This document shows, one piece after another, positions 7,370 to 15,348 of a DNA stretch of 64,000 bases. This DNA is from Paludibacteraceae bacterium (GTDB taxonomy: Bacteria; Bacteroidota; Bacteroidia; Bacteroidales; Paludibacteraceae), in contig JAILLP010000006.1 of assembly GCA_024693065.1 (NCBI GenBank), forward strand, positions 1 through 64,000, in the 5' to 3' direction. The number at the start of each line of letters is the position of its first letter. Positions within the stretch are counted from its first letter, which is position 1. The position numbers and the translations under genes are program-made. The notes under the pieces are model-generated. The model saw only the letters and a list, made by a program, of their open reading frames with translations. It was not told where the DNA came from and made no database searches.

Positions 7370-7891
7370 ATGATATCGCTCGAATTCTGGAAATATCTAA
7401 AATGCATGACCTTAATTTGCGTTTTCCTGCAAATAGGTGGTCTTATCGGTGCTGTTTGTCCTCAATTATTAGATTCAATAATTGAATCTAATAATGCAAT
7501 TAATGCAATTATTGCCTCTGTCCTCTTTATAGTTACTGCATTGTCTCCTTTTTCCCTGTGGTACTACCGCCACACAAACGATGATCATCCTCTTTTGAGA
7601 GCCATCTTATTGGTCCTCTTTTCCGCCATTTTAGGCATTGCAATTATGTTTCTTCTGCTGTATTTCATACTGGAGGGTATCGTCTATGTTTTTATGGGCT
7701 CTTCTACCGTTGTTGATACGATTGCTGGCATGTCGCTCATTGCTTCCCCATTCATATTGCTTATATCCCTGCTATATACATCCTCGACGGTAGAGGGAAC
7801 AATAGGCTCTCGTATGTGCCTCCTATTTTGGATATTACTGGCTGTCAGCCTGTTTTTTTTACCGTTGGCTGGATTGTTGTTTATGAAATAG
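7370..7891 (+). CDS. membrane protein, unknown function
   Basis: A 173-residue, strongly hydrophobic protein with about five membrane segments: around residues 13-29, 42-65, 75-101, 116-137 and 148-170. Only short loops, one rich in His/Asp (YYRHTNDDHP). No family recognised. A long inverted repeat lies inside the gene at 7465-7495. The gene begins 19 nt after a palindromic repeat and is A/T-rich like its upstream neighbours. Confidence 0.55.
   Translation: MISLEFWKYLKCMTLICVFLQIGGLIGAVCPQLLDSIIESNNAINAIIASVLFIVTALSPFSLWYYRHTNDDHPLLRAILLVLFSAILGIAIMFLLLYFILEGIVYVFMGSSTVVDTIAGMSLIASPFILLISLLYTSSTVEGTIGSRMCLLFWILLAVSLFFLPLAGLLFMK
7465..7495. repeat. 14-bp perfect inverted repeat inside a coding region
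   Basis: ATTATTAGATTCAA at 7465-7478, loop TAA, and its exact reverse complement at 7482-7495. It encodes part of the loop after the first membrane segment and is followed by a short direct repeat of AATGCAATTA type. It would form a strong mRNA hairpin early in the message. Confidence 0.7.
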
Positions 7892-7948
7892 GTTAAATAG
7901 GTCGGACACGCACCAAAAATTATATTTAAATCCGCAAATCCGTAACGT

Positions 7949-7954
7949 AAAGGA
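7949..7954 (+). promoter_or_regulatory. good Shine-Dalgarno AAGGAG before the 7963 gene
   Basis: AAGGAG lies 8 nt before the ATG at 7963. Most genes in this window lack such a site, as usual in Bacteroidota, so it stands out and fixes the start. Confidence 0.6.
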
Positions 7955-7962
7955 GATCCGAT

Positions 7963-8763
7963 ATGAAGCCCGTCAAGAACCGTATATTTTGCAGAGCTGT
8001 CAGACATACCAAGATGCTGTTCGAGACGCAGGAGAAGGCGGAAAACTTCATCAGATTCAATCGTGACGAGATACTTCAAAGCCGAAGGAAAGCTCCCTGC
8101 CGCTGTTACTATTGCTTTTTCTGCATGGGGTGGCATGTGACGAGCAATCAGTCTACGGAGGAAGGAATCCTTCTGGATCAGCGGGATGAAGCCTTGGCGA
8201 AGGATCTGCGCGAAAAATACCTGAAACGAAAAGAAAAGGTCTCCCCTATCCCACGACCTAAACTTATGCGATATGCTTTTTACGAGCAGTTGCGTTTGGC
8301 TGATGTACATATCTCTATGTTTGATGTCGAGAAGGCGGAATGCTGTTTGGCGGAGTGCCGACGGATACTTCAGGAAGAGGAGCTTGAGTGGCTCAAGAAG
8401 GATGCCATGATCGTCAATTACCAACATCAGTGTGCCATATTAGACGGTTTGCGGTCTCTGTTGGCGGACGAGGACGCTCTTCCCGACGAGCAACTGATGA
8501 AGTCTTCCATTTACAAAATCTGTGCGAACAACTTGTCGTTGTTGAAAGAGATCGATGCCTCTTACGAGGGTCTGATGGAACTGGCGCAGACTGGGAGCCC
8601 TCAGTTCCCCAAGGCTCGCCATGAGCACGTCACACTTATCGCAAAGATAAAGGGAATATGCAAGGAACAATTGAAGGCAGGGCGGATGGAACGGGCGGAC
8701 GAGGCCGAAGAGATATACCAAACAATATTGAACAACAGGAAAATTGGCGAGGAATCACCGTAG
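7963..8763 (+). CDS. zinc-knuckle protein, unknown function
   Basis: A 266-residue cytoplasmic protein. An N-terminal domain (about residues 1-62) ends in a compact metal site, CRCYYCFFCMGWHVTS, with Cys46, Cys48, Cys51, Cys54 and His58; similar short zinc knuckles occur in uncharacterised Bacteroidota proteins. The rest is mostly helical and charged, with heptad-like stretches (for example VEKAECCLAECRRILQEEELEWLKKD) that suggest a TPR-like or coiled-coil body. No enzyme motif is visible. A strong Shine-Dalgarno fixes the start. The stop codon TAG at 8761-8763 is part of a palindromic repeat copy, so the true C-terminus may have been altered by repeat insertion. Confidence 0.6.
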   Translation: MKPVKNRIFCRAVRHTKMLFETQEKAENFIRFNRDEILQSRRKAPCRCYYCFFCMGWHVTSNQSTEEGILLDQRDEALAKDLREKYLKRKEKVSPIPRPKLMRYAFYEQLRLADVHISMFDVEKAECCLAECRRILQEEELEWLKKDAMIVNYQHQCAILDGLRSLLADEDALPDEQLMKSSIYKICANNLSLLKEIDASYEGLMELAQTGSPQFPKARHEHVTLIAKIKGICKEQLKAGRMERADEAEEIYQTILNNRKIGEESP

Positions 8764-8796
8764 AGACGCATCACATTTCCATGTGTTATCTCCGTG
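8759..8796. repeat. palindromic repeat, degenerate copy overlapping a stop codon
   Basis: CGTAGAGACGCA matches the left arm of the family; the right half (ATGTG...ATCTCCGTG) pairs only partly (GAGA/TCTC and CACAT/ATGTG). The TAG of the preceding gene lies inside the left arm. Confidence 0.55.
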
Positions 8797-8821
8797 TCCT
8801 CCTCATCTCCGTAAGAGCCAT

Positions 8822-9511
8822 TTATCGTGCGCAACAAACGAACGTGAAAAGGATGACCAACAGGACGATGATCAATAGGTTGATGTCTGACTGAAGGTAG
8901 CCGGAGCTTGTGGTGGTCCCTGAGACCGTATAGCGCGTCTGGTTGACCGGAAATCTCTTCCGGAGATATAGATATACCCTGTAGGAAAGATAACCCATCA
9001 GAAGGCCTAAAATCGTGCCGCAGAGAATGTCCAGCGGGAAATGAACCCCTAAATAGATCCTCGAATAGGCACATAATGCAGCCCAGCAGAAGGAAATCAC
9101 CGTATATGGCCTGTAACGGAACAATAATGAGGATAACATACAGAAACCGAACGAGTTAGCTGCATGCGAAGACGGAAACCCGAAAAGTCCACCCCTATAT
9201 TCGCGCACATAAGAGAGCATATCCATGACCGCGGGGTCCCTGCTGGGACGTAGTCTCGCAATCGTGGGTTTCATAATGGACGATGAAAGCTGATCGCACA
9301 ATAAAAATACAAGAATGACTGTCAAAAAGATGAAAATGGATTCCTTTCGTTTATTTTTCACCACCACATAGAAGAAGAGCAACATCATCGGCAGCCACAC
9401 AAGGATGTCGGATACCATCCAAAAGAACGAGTCCCAAAAGGACGTGTGCGACTCCCCCAGATTGAGGAGGACCATCGCATCCCTATCCCATTGGATCAAA
9501 TACTCCAACAT
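8822..9511 (-). CDS. PAP2-family membrane phosphatase
   Basis: A 229-residue integral membrane protein with all three phosphatase motifs of the PAP2/undecaprenyl-pyrophosphatase (PgpB/BcrC-like) family: KPTIARLRP (81-89), GFPSSHAA (111-118) and SRIYLGVHFPLD (150-161). The two histidines are the catalytic nucleophile and acid/base. About five to six membrane helices are visible. Members remove phosphate from lipid pyrophosphates such as undecaprenyl-PP or phosphatidylglycerophosphate; which substrate is used cannot be read here. Its ATG is 5 nt after the stop of the upstream SUMF1-like lipoprotein gene, so the two are probably co-transcribed. Confidence 0.88.
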   Translation of the reverse strand: MLEYLIQWDRDAMVLLNLGESHTSFWDSFFWMVSDILVWLPMMLLFFYVVVKNKRKESIFIFLTVILVFLLCDQLSSSIMKPTIARLRPSRDPAVMDMLSYVREYRGGLFGFPSSHAANSFGFCMLSSLLFRYRPYTVISFCWAALCAYSRIYLGVHFPLDILCGTILGLLMGYLSYRVYLYLRKRFPVNQTRYTVSGTTTSSGYLQSDINLLIIVLLVILFTFVCCAR

Positions 9512-9516
9512 TAATT

Positions 9517-10431
9517 TTATTTGTTTTTTGTGGTCGTTGTAGTCGTTGTCGTAGTCGTCGTTGTGGTCGTCGTAGTTGTTGTCGTAGTCGTCGTTGTGGT
9601 CGTCGTAGTGGTATTATCCTTGCTGAGCACAAGACGTAACCCGACGTAATTCATCTTGCTGGACGGGCCACTTCTTTGTCTCATGGCGTTTCTGCAGTAC
9701 TCTGCCGGGTCGCTGAAGCTACCACCACGAGCTACTCTGTCGGGGTTTTCACTCCTTGGGGCATCTGGGCCTTGAGGGTCAACCTGCAGGGTGTCGTCAT
9801 ATTCGTCGTACCAATCCGCACACCATTCGCGCACGTTGCCGCTCATATCGTAGATGTCCAATTCGTTCGCTTTCTTTTCTCCGGTTTTGTGGGTCTCCTT
9901 CCCACTATTTTCCTCGCACCATCCCACCATTTTCATGCCATCTCCGCCCGAAAATTTGTAGGATTTAGACTTCCTTCCTCCTCTGGCGGCGAACTCCCAT
10001 TGAGCCTCTGTCGGTAGCTCGAAGTTCTTTTTCGTTAATTGATTCAGTTTGGTGACGAACTTTTGACAATCGTTCCAGGAGACGCTCTCCACTGGATAAT
10101 TGTCGCTTTTGTTTCCTCCCTTGAAGTTGTCGGAAGGGATTGTTCCCATTACAGCCTTCCACAAAGCTTGGGTGACCTCCGTCTTCCCTATATAGTAGTC
10201 AGACAAGACCACTTTGTGTGTAGGGATTTCGTCTGCCCAAAAATCCTTGTCGAATGTGGTGTCCGCTCCCATCACGAATGTATCTCCTTTCACGAGTACC
10301 ATTTTGAACGCCACATTCTTTACGGTGATAGTCATCTCACCTGTATCTGGGTTCGGATCCGGTTCGTCATCGTGGCAGGAAATTGCGATAAAGCTAACCA
10401 ATGTCAGTATGTAAGCTAATTTAATTTTCAT
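9517..10431 (-). CDS. SUMF1-like lipoprotein with a 28-threonine C-terminal tail
   Basis: A 304-residue lipoprotein: hydrophobic leader and lipobox FIAISC followed by acidic DDEPDPNPD. Residues about 35-265 are an FGE/SUMF1-type sulfatase-modifying-factor domain (FVMGADT, EIPTHKVVLSDYYIGKTEVTQALW, YPVESVSWNDCQKF, LPTEAQWEFAARGG, DMSGNVREWCADW, RVARGGSF, YVGLRLV). The region where true formylglycine-generating enzymes carry paired active-site cysteines has a single Cys (AEYCRNAMRQRSG), so catalysis of that type is doubtful and a binding or surface role is as likely. The protein ends in 28 consecutive threonines then KNK, encoded by all four Thr codons. The ATG at 10431 is preferred over TTG at 10437. 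It forms an operon with the PAP2 gene. Confidence 0.8.
   Translation of the reverse strand: MKIKLAYILTLVSFIAISCHDDEPDPNPDTGEMTITVKNVAFKMVLVKGDTFVMGADTTFDKDFWADEIPTHKVVLSDYYIGKTEVTQALWKAVMGTIPSDNFKGGNKSDNYPVESVSWNDCQKFVTKLNQLTKKNFELPTEAQWEFAARGGRKSKSYKFSGGDGMKMVGWCEENSGKETHKTGEKKANELDIYDMSGNVREWCADWYDEYDDTLQVDPQGPDAPRSENPDRVARGGSFSDPAEYCRNAMRQRSGPSSKMNYVGLRLVLSKDNTTTTTTTTTTTTTTTTTTTTTTTTTTTTKNK
9545..9609 (-). repeat. 33-bp tandem repeat encoding polythreonine
   Basis: Identical 32-bp blocks at 9545-9576 and 9578-9609, i.e. a period of 33 bp or 11 Thr codons, lie inside the 84-bp threonine tract (9529-9612). The tract can therefore have grown by duplication of an 11-codon unit without frameshift. 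Confidence 0.8.
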
Positions 10432-10481
10432 GTTCAAATTCTCCTAACATTAAAGTTTAATTCGATACAATACAATTCAAT

Positions 10482-11324
10482 TTAGTTGCATAATGAATAT
10501 AGCATGTTAATTTCCTCAGCCCATTTGCTCTCGTCGGGTGTTTCTAATATCATCGGTATGTTGTCGAGCCTTCCGTCTTGCATTAATGTTTTAAAAGCCT
10601 CCAACCCTATTTCCCCCAATCCGATGTTTTCATGTCGGTCGACATGCGAGCCTGCTCCTTTCTTTGAATCGTTGAGGTGCATAGCCTTGAGATATTGTAG
10701 CCCGACGGTTTTGTCGAATTGGCTGAGCATTGAGGAGACGCCCTCCTCTTTTTTCAGATCGTATCCAGCCGCCATCGCATGGCATGTGTCTATGCAGACT
10801 CCTACCCTGCTTTTATCCTCAATTCGGCTGATAATGAACGCAATTTCTTCGAACTTATTCCCCACGTTGCTGCCTTGTCCCGCAGTGTTTTCGATGACAG
10901 CGCATACACTCTGCGTCTTGTCCAATGTGATGTTTATCGATTCCGCGATGCGCGACAAGCACTCCTCCGTGGAGATCTCCTTCAAAGAACTACCTGGGTG
11001 AAAATTGAGCATTGAGAGGCCCAATTGTTCACATCTCCGCATTTCTTCCAGAAAAGATGCCCTCGATTTCTCGAGTCCCTCTTCCGTCGGATGCCCTAAG
11101 TTGATGAGGTAACTGTCGTGTGGAAGTATTTGTTCACTGGAAAAACCCAAATCGGAACAATTCCGCTTAAACGCTTGTATGCTCGACTCGCTTAGTGGGG
11201 CCGAGAACCATTGCCTTTGGTTTTTGGTGAACAGTGCAAATGCCTTCGCTCCGATAGCCGATGCATTGAGAGGCGCATTTTCCACACCTCCTGACGAGCT
11301 GACATGTGCTCCTATGTACTTCAT
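10482..11324 (-). CDS. nfo: endonuclease IV (AP endonuclease)
   Basis: A 280-residue protein of the Nfo/AP endonuclease 2 family, which cuts the backbone 5' of abasic sites in base-excision repair using three zinc ions. Visible family signatures are the N-terminal [95 protein letters not shown] and MILETPDES, with the zinc-binding His, Glu and Asp of the TIM barrel. I chose the ATG at 11324 (MKYIGAH) because the longer frame adds 14 residues outside the family. A G-rich stretch (AGGGGGGAA) just upstream can serve as ribosome-binding site. Flanks are non-coding on both sides, so it is a single unit. Confidence 0.95.
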   Translation of the reverse strand: MKYIGAHVSSSGGVENAPLNASAIGAKAFALFTKNQRQWFSAPLSESSIQAFKRNCSDLGFSSEQILPHDSYLINLGHPTEEGLEKSRASFLEEMRRCEQLGLSMLNFHPGSSLKEISTEECLSRIAESINITLDKTQSVCAVIENTAGQGSNVGNKFEEIAFIISRIEDKSRVGVCIDTCHAMAAGYDLKKEEGVSSMLSQFDKTVGLQYLKAMHLNDSKKGAGSHVDRHENIGLGEIGLEAFKTLMQDGRLDNIPMILETPDESKWAEEINMLYSLCN

Positions 11325-11487
11325 ACTTTGTTCCCCCCTATTCACTCTTTTCTGCAAAATAAGCATTTTTTTGTTAAAAATAGAAATTTTTTCAATCTAA
11401 AAATGTTCAGTCCGATAGGGTGTTTTCTATAATTTGTTGATATTTAAATATTTATATTGATATTGTGTTTTTAGGAATACATATTTT

Positions 11488-12519
11488 CTAATGTAAGATT
11501 TTGTATACCAACTCTTTTAGTAGTTCGCCATCGTCGGCAGAGCTGTTTCCTACACCTTTCGCCATTGCGTCGTAGGTGCGGAGTAAGGAGATAATCTCCA
11601 TTGTTTTTATAGGTTTGAAGTTGGTTGCTGCGGCCATGTATTGTTTCACTGCGAATGGCTTGATTTTCAGTTCTTCCGCCACTTCCTGCATGTTTTTTGT
11701 GTTTGTTCCAGGCATATTGGGGATATAGTAATAAACCATTAGGTTTGAGAAAGAGGAAAAGATGGTTGAGATGGTCGGAATGATGCTGAATCCCTTGGAT
11801 TTCGCCATTTGAAAAGAAATCAGGTTTGCCTTGGATACATTTCTGGCGAACAACGCATTCACCAACTCGAACGCGTTGAAGTCTTTGCTTATGCCTACGT
11901 TACGTTCGACCAGCTCGCAGTTAATCGTTTGGGTGTTTTCCGCTTTGGATGTCAACAATTTATCCAGCTCGTTCGCCACTTTTTGCAGATCGTTGCCAAG
12001 ATAGTCCGCTATGATTGATTTTGCTTTGGGCTCGATGTTTACGCCACGTTCCCGTAGATAGGATTCTATGAAATCCGGTATTTGGTAGTCGTATAGTTTG
12101 TCGAATGTATAGAGCGCCTTTGCGGTTTCCAAGTCTTTTGACACCTTCTTGCGCGCGTCGAGTTTCTTATACTTATGGCAAAAGACAAGGATGGTGCTGT
12201 TCGCTGGCTTCTGCAGATAGAAGCTAAGATCGTCCATGGAGGGTATCTTTTGTGCCTCTTTAACAATAATTACACGGTACTGTGCGTTAATAGGGAAAGA
12301 CCTCGCCAGGTTTATTATCTTGCGGATGTCCGTATCTTGCCCATAGATGATATCTTGGTTGAATTGACGCTCCTCCTCCGTGAGTACGTGCTCTGCCACG
12401 TAGTTGGATATGATGTCGATGTAGTAAGTCTCTTCCCCTTGAAGGAAATATACTGGCTTATACTTCTTGTTTGAAATATCATTGAGAATAGTTCGATAGT
12501 CAATTGTCGTTTTTGCCAT
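11488..12519 (-). CDS. holA: DNA polymerase III subunit delta
   Basis: A 343-residue protein matching HolA, the subunit of the clamp loader that opens the sliding clamp. Typical features are YFLQGEETYYIDIISNYV near the N-terminus, the central FDKLYDYQIPDFIESYLRERG with LGNDLQKVANELDKLL, the FNAFELVNALF segment and a helical C-terminal collar. The ATG at 12519 gives MAKTTIDYRTIL; a longer frame has no family support. It is divergent from the HsdR_N-domain gene with only 36 nt between start codons, an arrangement I have seen as usual in Bacteroidota. Confidence 0.9.
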   Translation of the reverse strand: MAKTTIDYRTILNDISNKKYKPVYFLQGEETYYIDIISNYVAEHVLTEEERQFNQDIIYGQDTDIRKIINLARSFPINAQYRVIIVKEAQKIPSMDDLSFYLQKPANSTILVFCHKYKKLDARKKVSKDLETAKALYTFDKLYDYQIPDFIESYLRERGVNIEPKAKSIIADYLGNDLQKVANELDKLLTSKAENTQTINCELVERNVGISKDFNAFELVNALFARNVSKANLISFQMAKSKGFSIIPTISTIFSSFSNLMVYYYIPNMPGTNTKNMQEVAEELKIKPFAVKQYMAAATNFKPIKTMEIISLLRTYDAMAKGVGNSSADDGELLKELVYKILH

Positions 12520-12527
12520 CTTTTGTT

Positions 12528-12548
12528 TAATTTTGCATCGCAAATATA
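12528..12548. promoter_or_regulatory. back-to-back -7 boxes between holA and the HsdR_N gene
   Basis: TAATTTTG on + at 12528-12535 (for the 12556 gene) and TATATTTG on - at 12541-12548 (for holA) both fit TAnnTTTG. They overlap within the 36-nt divergent gap, so the two transcripts probably compete for polymerase. No clear -33 elements. Confidence 0.45.
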
Positions 12549-12555
12549 CGTAAAA

Positions 12556-13011
12556 ATGTTGGATTTGAATTTGCCAAAATATTCATTCAATGTAAAGAAA
12601 AAATCAGACGGTTTCTGCATTTTCGACAGATGCAGGAATAAGTTTGTCGCTCTTACACCTGAGGAATGGGTTCGGCAAAATATGGTGGAGTACCTTATTC
12701 AAGTCAAGAAATTTCCTCCGGCTAGGATCGGTAACGAGGTGACTGTCTTGATTAATGGTATGAGGAAACGGAGTGACACCGTTATTTACGACAAGGATAT
12801 GTCACCCCGTATCATTGTTGAATATAAGGCGCCCACTGTGAGGATTACGCCTAAGGTGTTCGATCAAATCGCCAACTATAATTTCGCCCTGAATGTGGAT
12901 TATTTAATTGTCTCCAATGGGTTAGACCATTATTGTTGCAAAATGAATAAGGAGGGTGAGAAGTATTCTTTTTTGCGTGATATTCCTGACTATCAATCAT
13001 TAAACTGGTGA
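12556..13011 (+). CDS. stand-alone HsdR N-terminal-type nuclease domain protein
   Basis: A 151-residue protein corresponding to the HSDR_N_2 domain: a PD-(D/E)xK fold with KRSDTVIYDKDMSPRIIVEYKAP, in which Asp, Glu and Lys occupy the nuclease positions, followed by FDQIANYNFALNVDYLIVSNG. There is no helicase domain and no HsdM or HsdS gene near by, so this is not a restriction system by itself. The divergent position next to holA suggests a conserved housekeeping or DNA-repair role, unproven. The ATG at 12556 (MLDLN) is preferred to one 33 nt upstream. The TonB receptor gene begins 6 nt after its stop, hence possible co-transcription. Confidence 0.8.
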   Translation: MLDLNLPKYSFNVKKKSDGFCIFDRCRNKFVALTPEEWVRQNMVEYLIQVKKFPPARIGNEVTVLINGMRKRSDTVIYDKDMSPRIIVEYKAPTVRITPKVFDQIANYNFALNVDYLIVSNGLDHYCCKMNKEGEKYSFLRDIPDYQSLNW

Positions 13012-13017
13012 ATATTG

Positions 13018-15348
13018 ATGAGGCGTTTTTCCCTTTTTCTTGTTTTTGTGTTTCTGGTCCTGAATTTATTTGGGGAGGAACATCGACTTTACGGTAATGT
13101 CATCGATCGTTCCACGGGAACTCCCTTGCCTAATGTTTCGATCTTTTGTGGTGATTTGCGGAAAGGCGGTTTTTCCAATGAGAAGGGTTATTATGAGATC
13201 CTTTTCCAGGATGGAGATTATTTTATAAGCGTGGAGTCTGTCGGCTATAAGCCGGTAGAGAAAAAGGTGTCCATCAAGGGGAAGGACAAGCGTGTGGACT
13301 TTTCCCTGAACCTTGATTATGAGGAGTTGGAAGAGGTGACAGTTTCCAAACATAGACCGGATGAAAATGTGGCTATGCCGACGTTGGGTGTTCAACATGT
13401 AGATGGTTTATCCATGAAGAAGATGCCTTCGCTTATGGGTGAGGTGGACGTCATCAAGGTGATCCAACTGATGCCAGGTGTGCAGAGCGCCGCCGAGGGC
13501 ACGTCCGGATTTAGTGTCAGAGGCGGGAAAACGGACCAGAATCTGATCCTGCTGGATGACGCGTGTTTGTATAACGCCTCCCATATGATGGGTTTCTTCT
13601 CTATCTTTAACAATGATGTGGTGAGTGAGGCAACCTTGTTGAAAGGGGATATCCCTGCGCAATATGGCGGGCGACTTTCCTCCGTTCTTAAAGTCGACAC
13701 GAAGGATGGTTTCCCCTCGAAATTCCATGGATCTGGTGGTGTGGGACTAATTTCCAGCCATCTTAAGTTGGATATTCCGATTGTTTCTAACAAGACGGCG
13801 TTGATGTTGGCTGCTCGAAGAACGTATGCGGATCTTTTCTTGCCGTTATCTAAAAATGAGTCGCTCCGGAATGCGAGTTTGTTTTTCTATGATATGAATG
13901 CGAAGTTGTCCCATAGGCTTAATGGTAAAAATAGATTGTATTGGAGTGGATATTTGGGGACGGACAAAATGGGGCTTAAAGATAATCTGGGGTTGAAATT
14001 CGGTAACATGAATACAACTTTCCGCTGGAGCCATACGTTTAATCCTAGGACATCTTCCAATTTGTCTGCTGTCGCCACCAAATATATCTATGATATTGAT
14101 GTATATCTCGCACCTTACGAGTGTTCGATAGATGCAGGGACGAAGGACCTTTCGGTCCAGTATGATTGGAAACGTAAGATTGGGGCTGATGATCAATTCG
14201 TGTTCGGTCTCTCTTCCACATTCCATCGATTCAACCAAGGCTCTCTCACTACCCCAGAAAAAGAGCATGACTATTACAACCTTTTCGAGGATCAGATTTT
14301 GGAGGAGAGAAAAGCGCTTGAGCATGGCGCATATGCCTCATACGAAAAGAATCTCACAAAGAATTTCCTTGTCAAGTTTGGACTTAGGTTCTCCATGTTC
14401 CAAAACATTGGCAAGGAGAGGTTCTATTTGATGGACGAGCATCATAAATGTGTCGATACGATCGACTATGGAAAGGGCGAAATCTTTAACACGGAGTTTC
14501 ATCCTGAACCTCGTTTGGGGCTCTTGTATAAACTCTCCCCTACGTCATCTGTTAAAGCTGCCTATACTCGCACAGTCCAGTATGCGCAGGTGGCTTGTAA
14601 TTCCACGGGTGGGCTTCCGTTCGACATATGGTTCCCTACAAGCACTAATGTGAAACCGCAGAAATGTGACCAATGGTCTACCGGTTATTTCCGTAATTTC
14701 TCCGGCAATAAATTTGAGACTTCCGCGGAGATTTTCTATAAGAGGATGCAGAATATAATCGATTTCAAGGACGATGCGAATATCTACGGCAATGAAAAAA
14801 TAGATGGGGAGTTGAGATTCGGAAAGGGATTCGCTTACGGATTGGAGCTTATGCTAAAGAAAAGCACAGGAAAACTGACGGGATGGCTTAGTTACACGTA
14901 TGCACATACTTACCAGATAGTCGAGGACCTCAATTTCGGTGAAAAATACAGGTCTCCGTTCGATCGCCCACATAATCTCACGGCCGTCATTAGCTATGAT
15001 TTCAATAAAAGACTTAGCGCATCCGCCAATTGGGTGTTTATGAGCGGACAGCCATGCACTAATCCTTACGGCAGATATACTGTGGAAAATGTATCCTATG
15101 CTATATATACGGGTTATCGGAACCAGAGCAATTATCCTAATTATCATCGATTGGACATGTCCCTAACTTGGAAAACCAGGAAAAAGGAGAAATGGGAAAG
15201 CGAATGGAACGTATCCGTTTACAATGCGTATGCTAGGCATAATACATGGGCGGTCATTTTTACCCAAGGTGAGAATTATACCATAAAGACCACCAAGATT
15301 TATTTATTTTCTTTTGTTCCATCCATTTCTTATAATTTCAAATTCTGA
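13018..15348 (+). CDS. TonB-dependent outer-membrane receptor
   Basis: A 776-residue receptor: signal peptide (RRFSLFLVFVFLVLNLFG), a carboxypeptidase-regulatory-like domain (about 22-100; GNVIDRSTGTPLPNVSIF, GYYEI), a plug domain (about 120-230; VIKVIQLMPGVQSAAEGTSGFSVRGG, NLILLDDACLYNASHMMGFF, LLKGDIPAQYGGRLSSVL) and a 22-strand barrel ending in SISYNFKF with a terminal Phe. The ligand cannot be read. It is translationally coupled to the DUF4249 lipoprotein gene by a TGATG overlap; this pairing is common in Bacteroidota and may transport a metal chelate or other small ligand rather than a glycan, since no SusD is present. The ATG at 13018 is used; TTG at 13015 is possible. Confidence 0.9.
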   Translation: MRRFSLFLVFVFLVLNLFGEEHRLYGNVIDRSTGTPLPNVSIFCGDLRKGGFSNEKGYYEILFQDGDYFISVESVGYKPVEKKVSIKGKDKRVDFSLNLDYEELEEVTVSKHRPDENVAMPTLGVQHVDGLSMKKMPSLMGEVDVIKVIQLMPGVQSAAEGTSGFSVRGGKTDQNLILLDDACLYNASHMMGFFSIFNNDVVSEATLLKGDIPAQYGGRLSSVLKVDTKDGFPSKFHGSGGVGLISSHLKLDIPIVSNKTALMLAARRTYADLFLPLSKNESLRNASLFFYDMNAKLSHRLNGKNRLYWSGYLGTDKMGLKDNLGLKFGNMNTTFRWSHTFNPRTSSNLSAVATKYIYDIDVYLAPYECSIDAGTKDLSVQYDWKRKIGADDQFVFGLSSTFHRFNQGSLTTPEKEHDYYNLFEDQILEERKALEHGAYASYEKNLTKNFLVKFGLRFSMFQNIGKERFYLMDEHHKCVDTIDYGKGEIFNTEFHPEPRLGLLYKLSPTSSVKAAYTRTVQYAQVACNSTGGLPFDIWFPTSTNVKPQKCDQWSTGYFRNFSGNKFETSAEIFYKRMQNIIDFKDDANIYGNEKIDGELRFGKGFAYGLELMLKKSTGKLTGWLSYTYAHTYQIVEDLNFGEKYRSPFDRPHNLTAVISYDFNKRLSASANWVFMSGQPCTNPYGRYTVENVSYAIYTGYRNQSNYPNYHRLDMSLTWKTRKKEKWESEWNVSVYNAYARHNTWAVIFTQGENYTIKTTKIYLFSFVPSISYNFKF

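Noticed and set aside
9529-9612. Threonine run as a frameshift or assembly artefact
   Set aside because: The frame is intact to a proper stop and mixed codons are used, so a homopolymer error is not the cause; only the unit number may be uncertain.
12556-13011. Type I restriction system
   Set aside because: Only the N-terminal HsdR-type domain is present; no helicase, HsdM or HsdS near.
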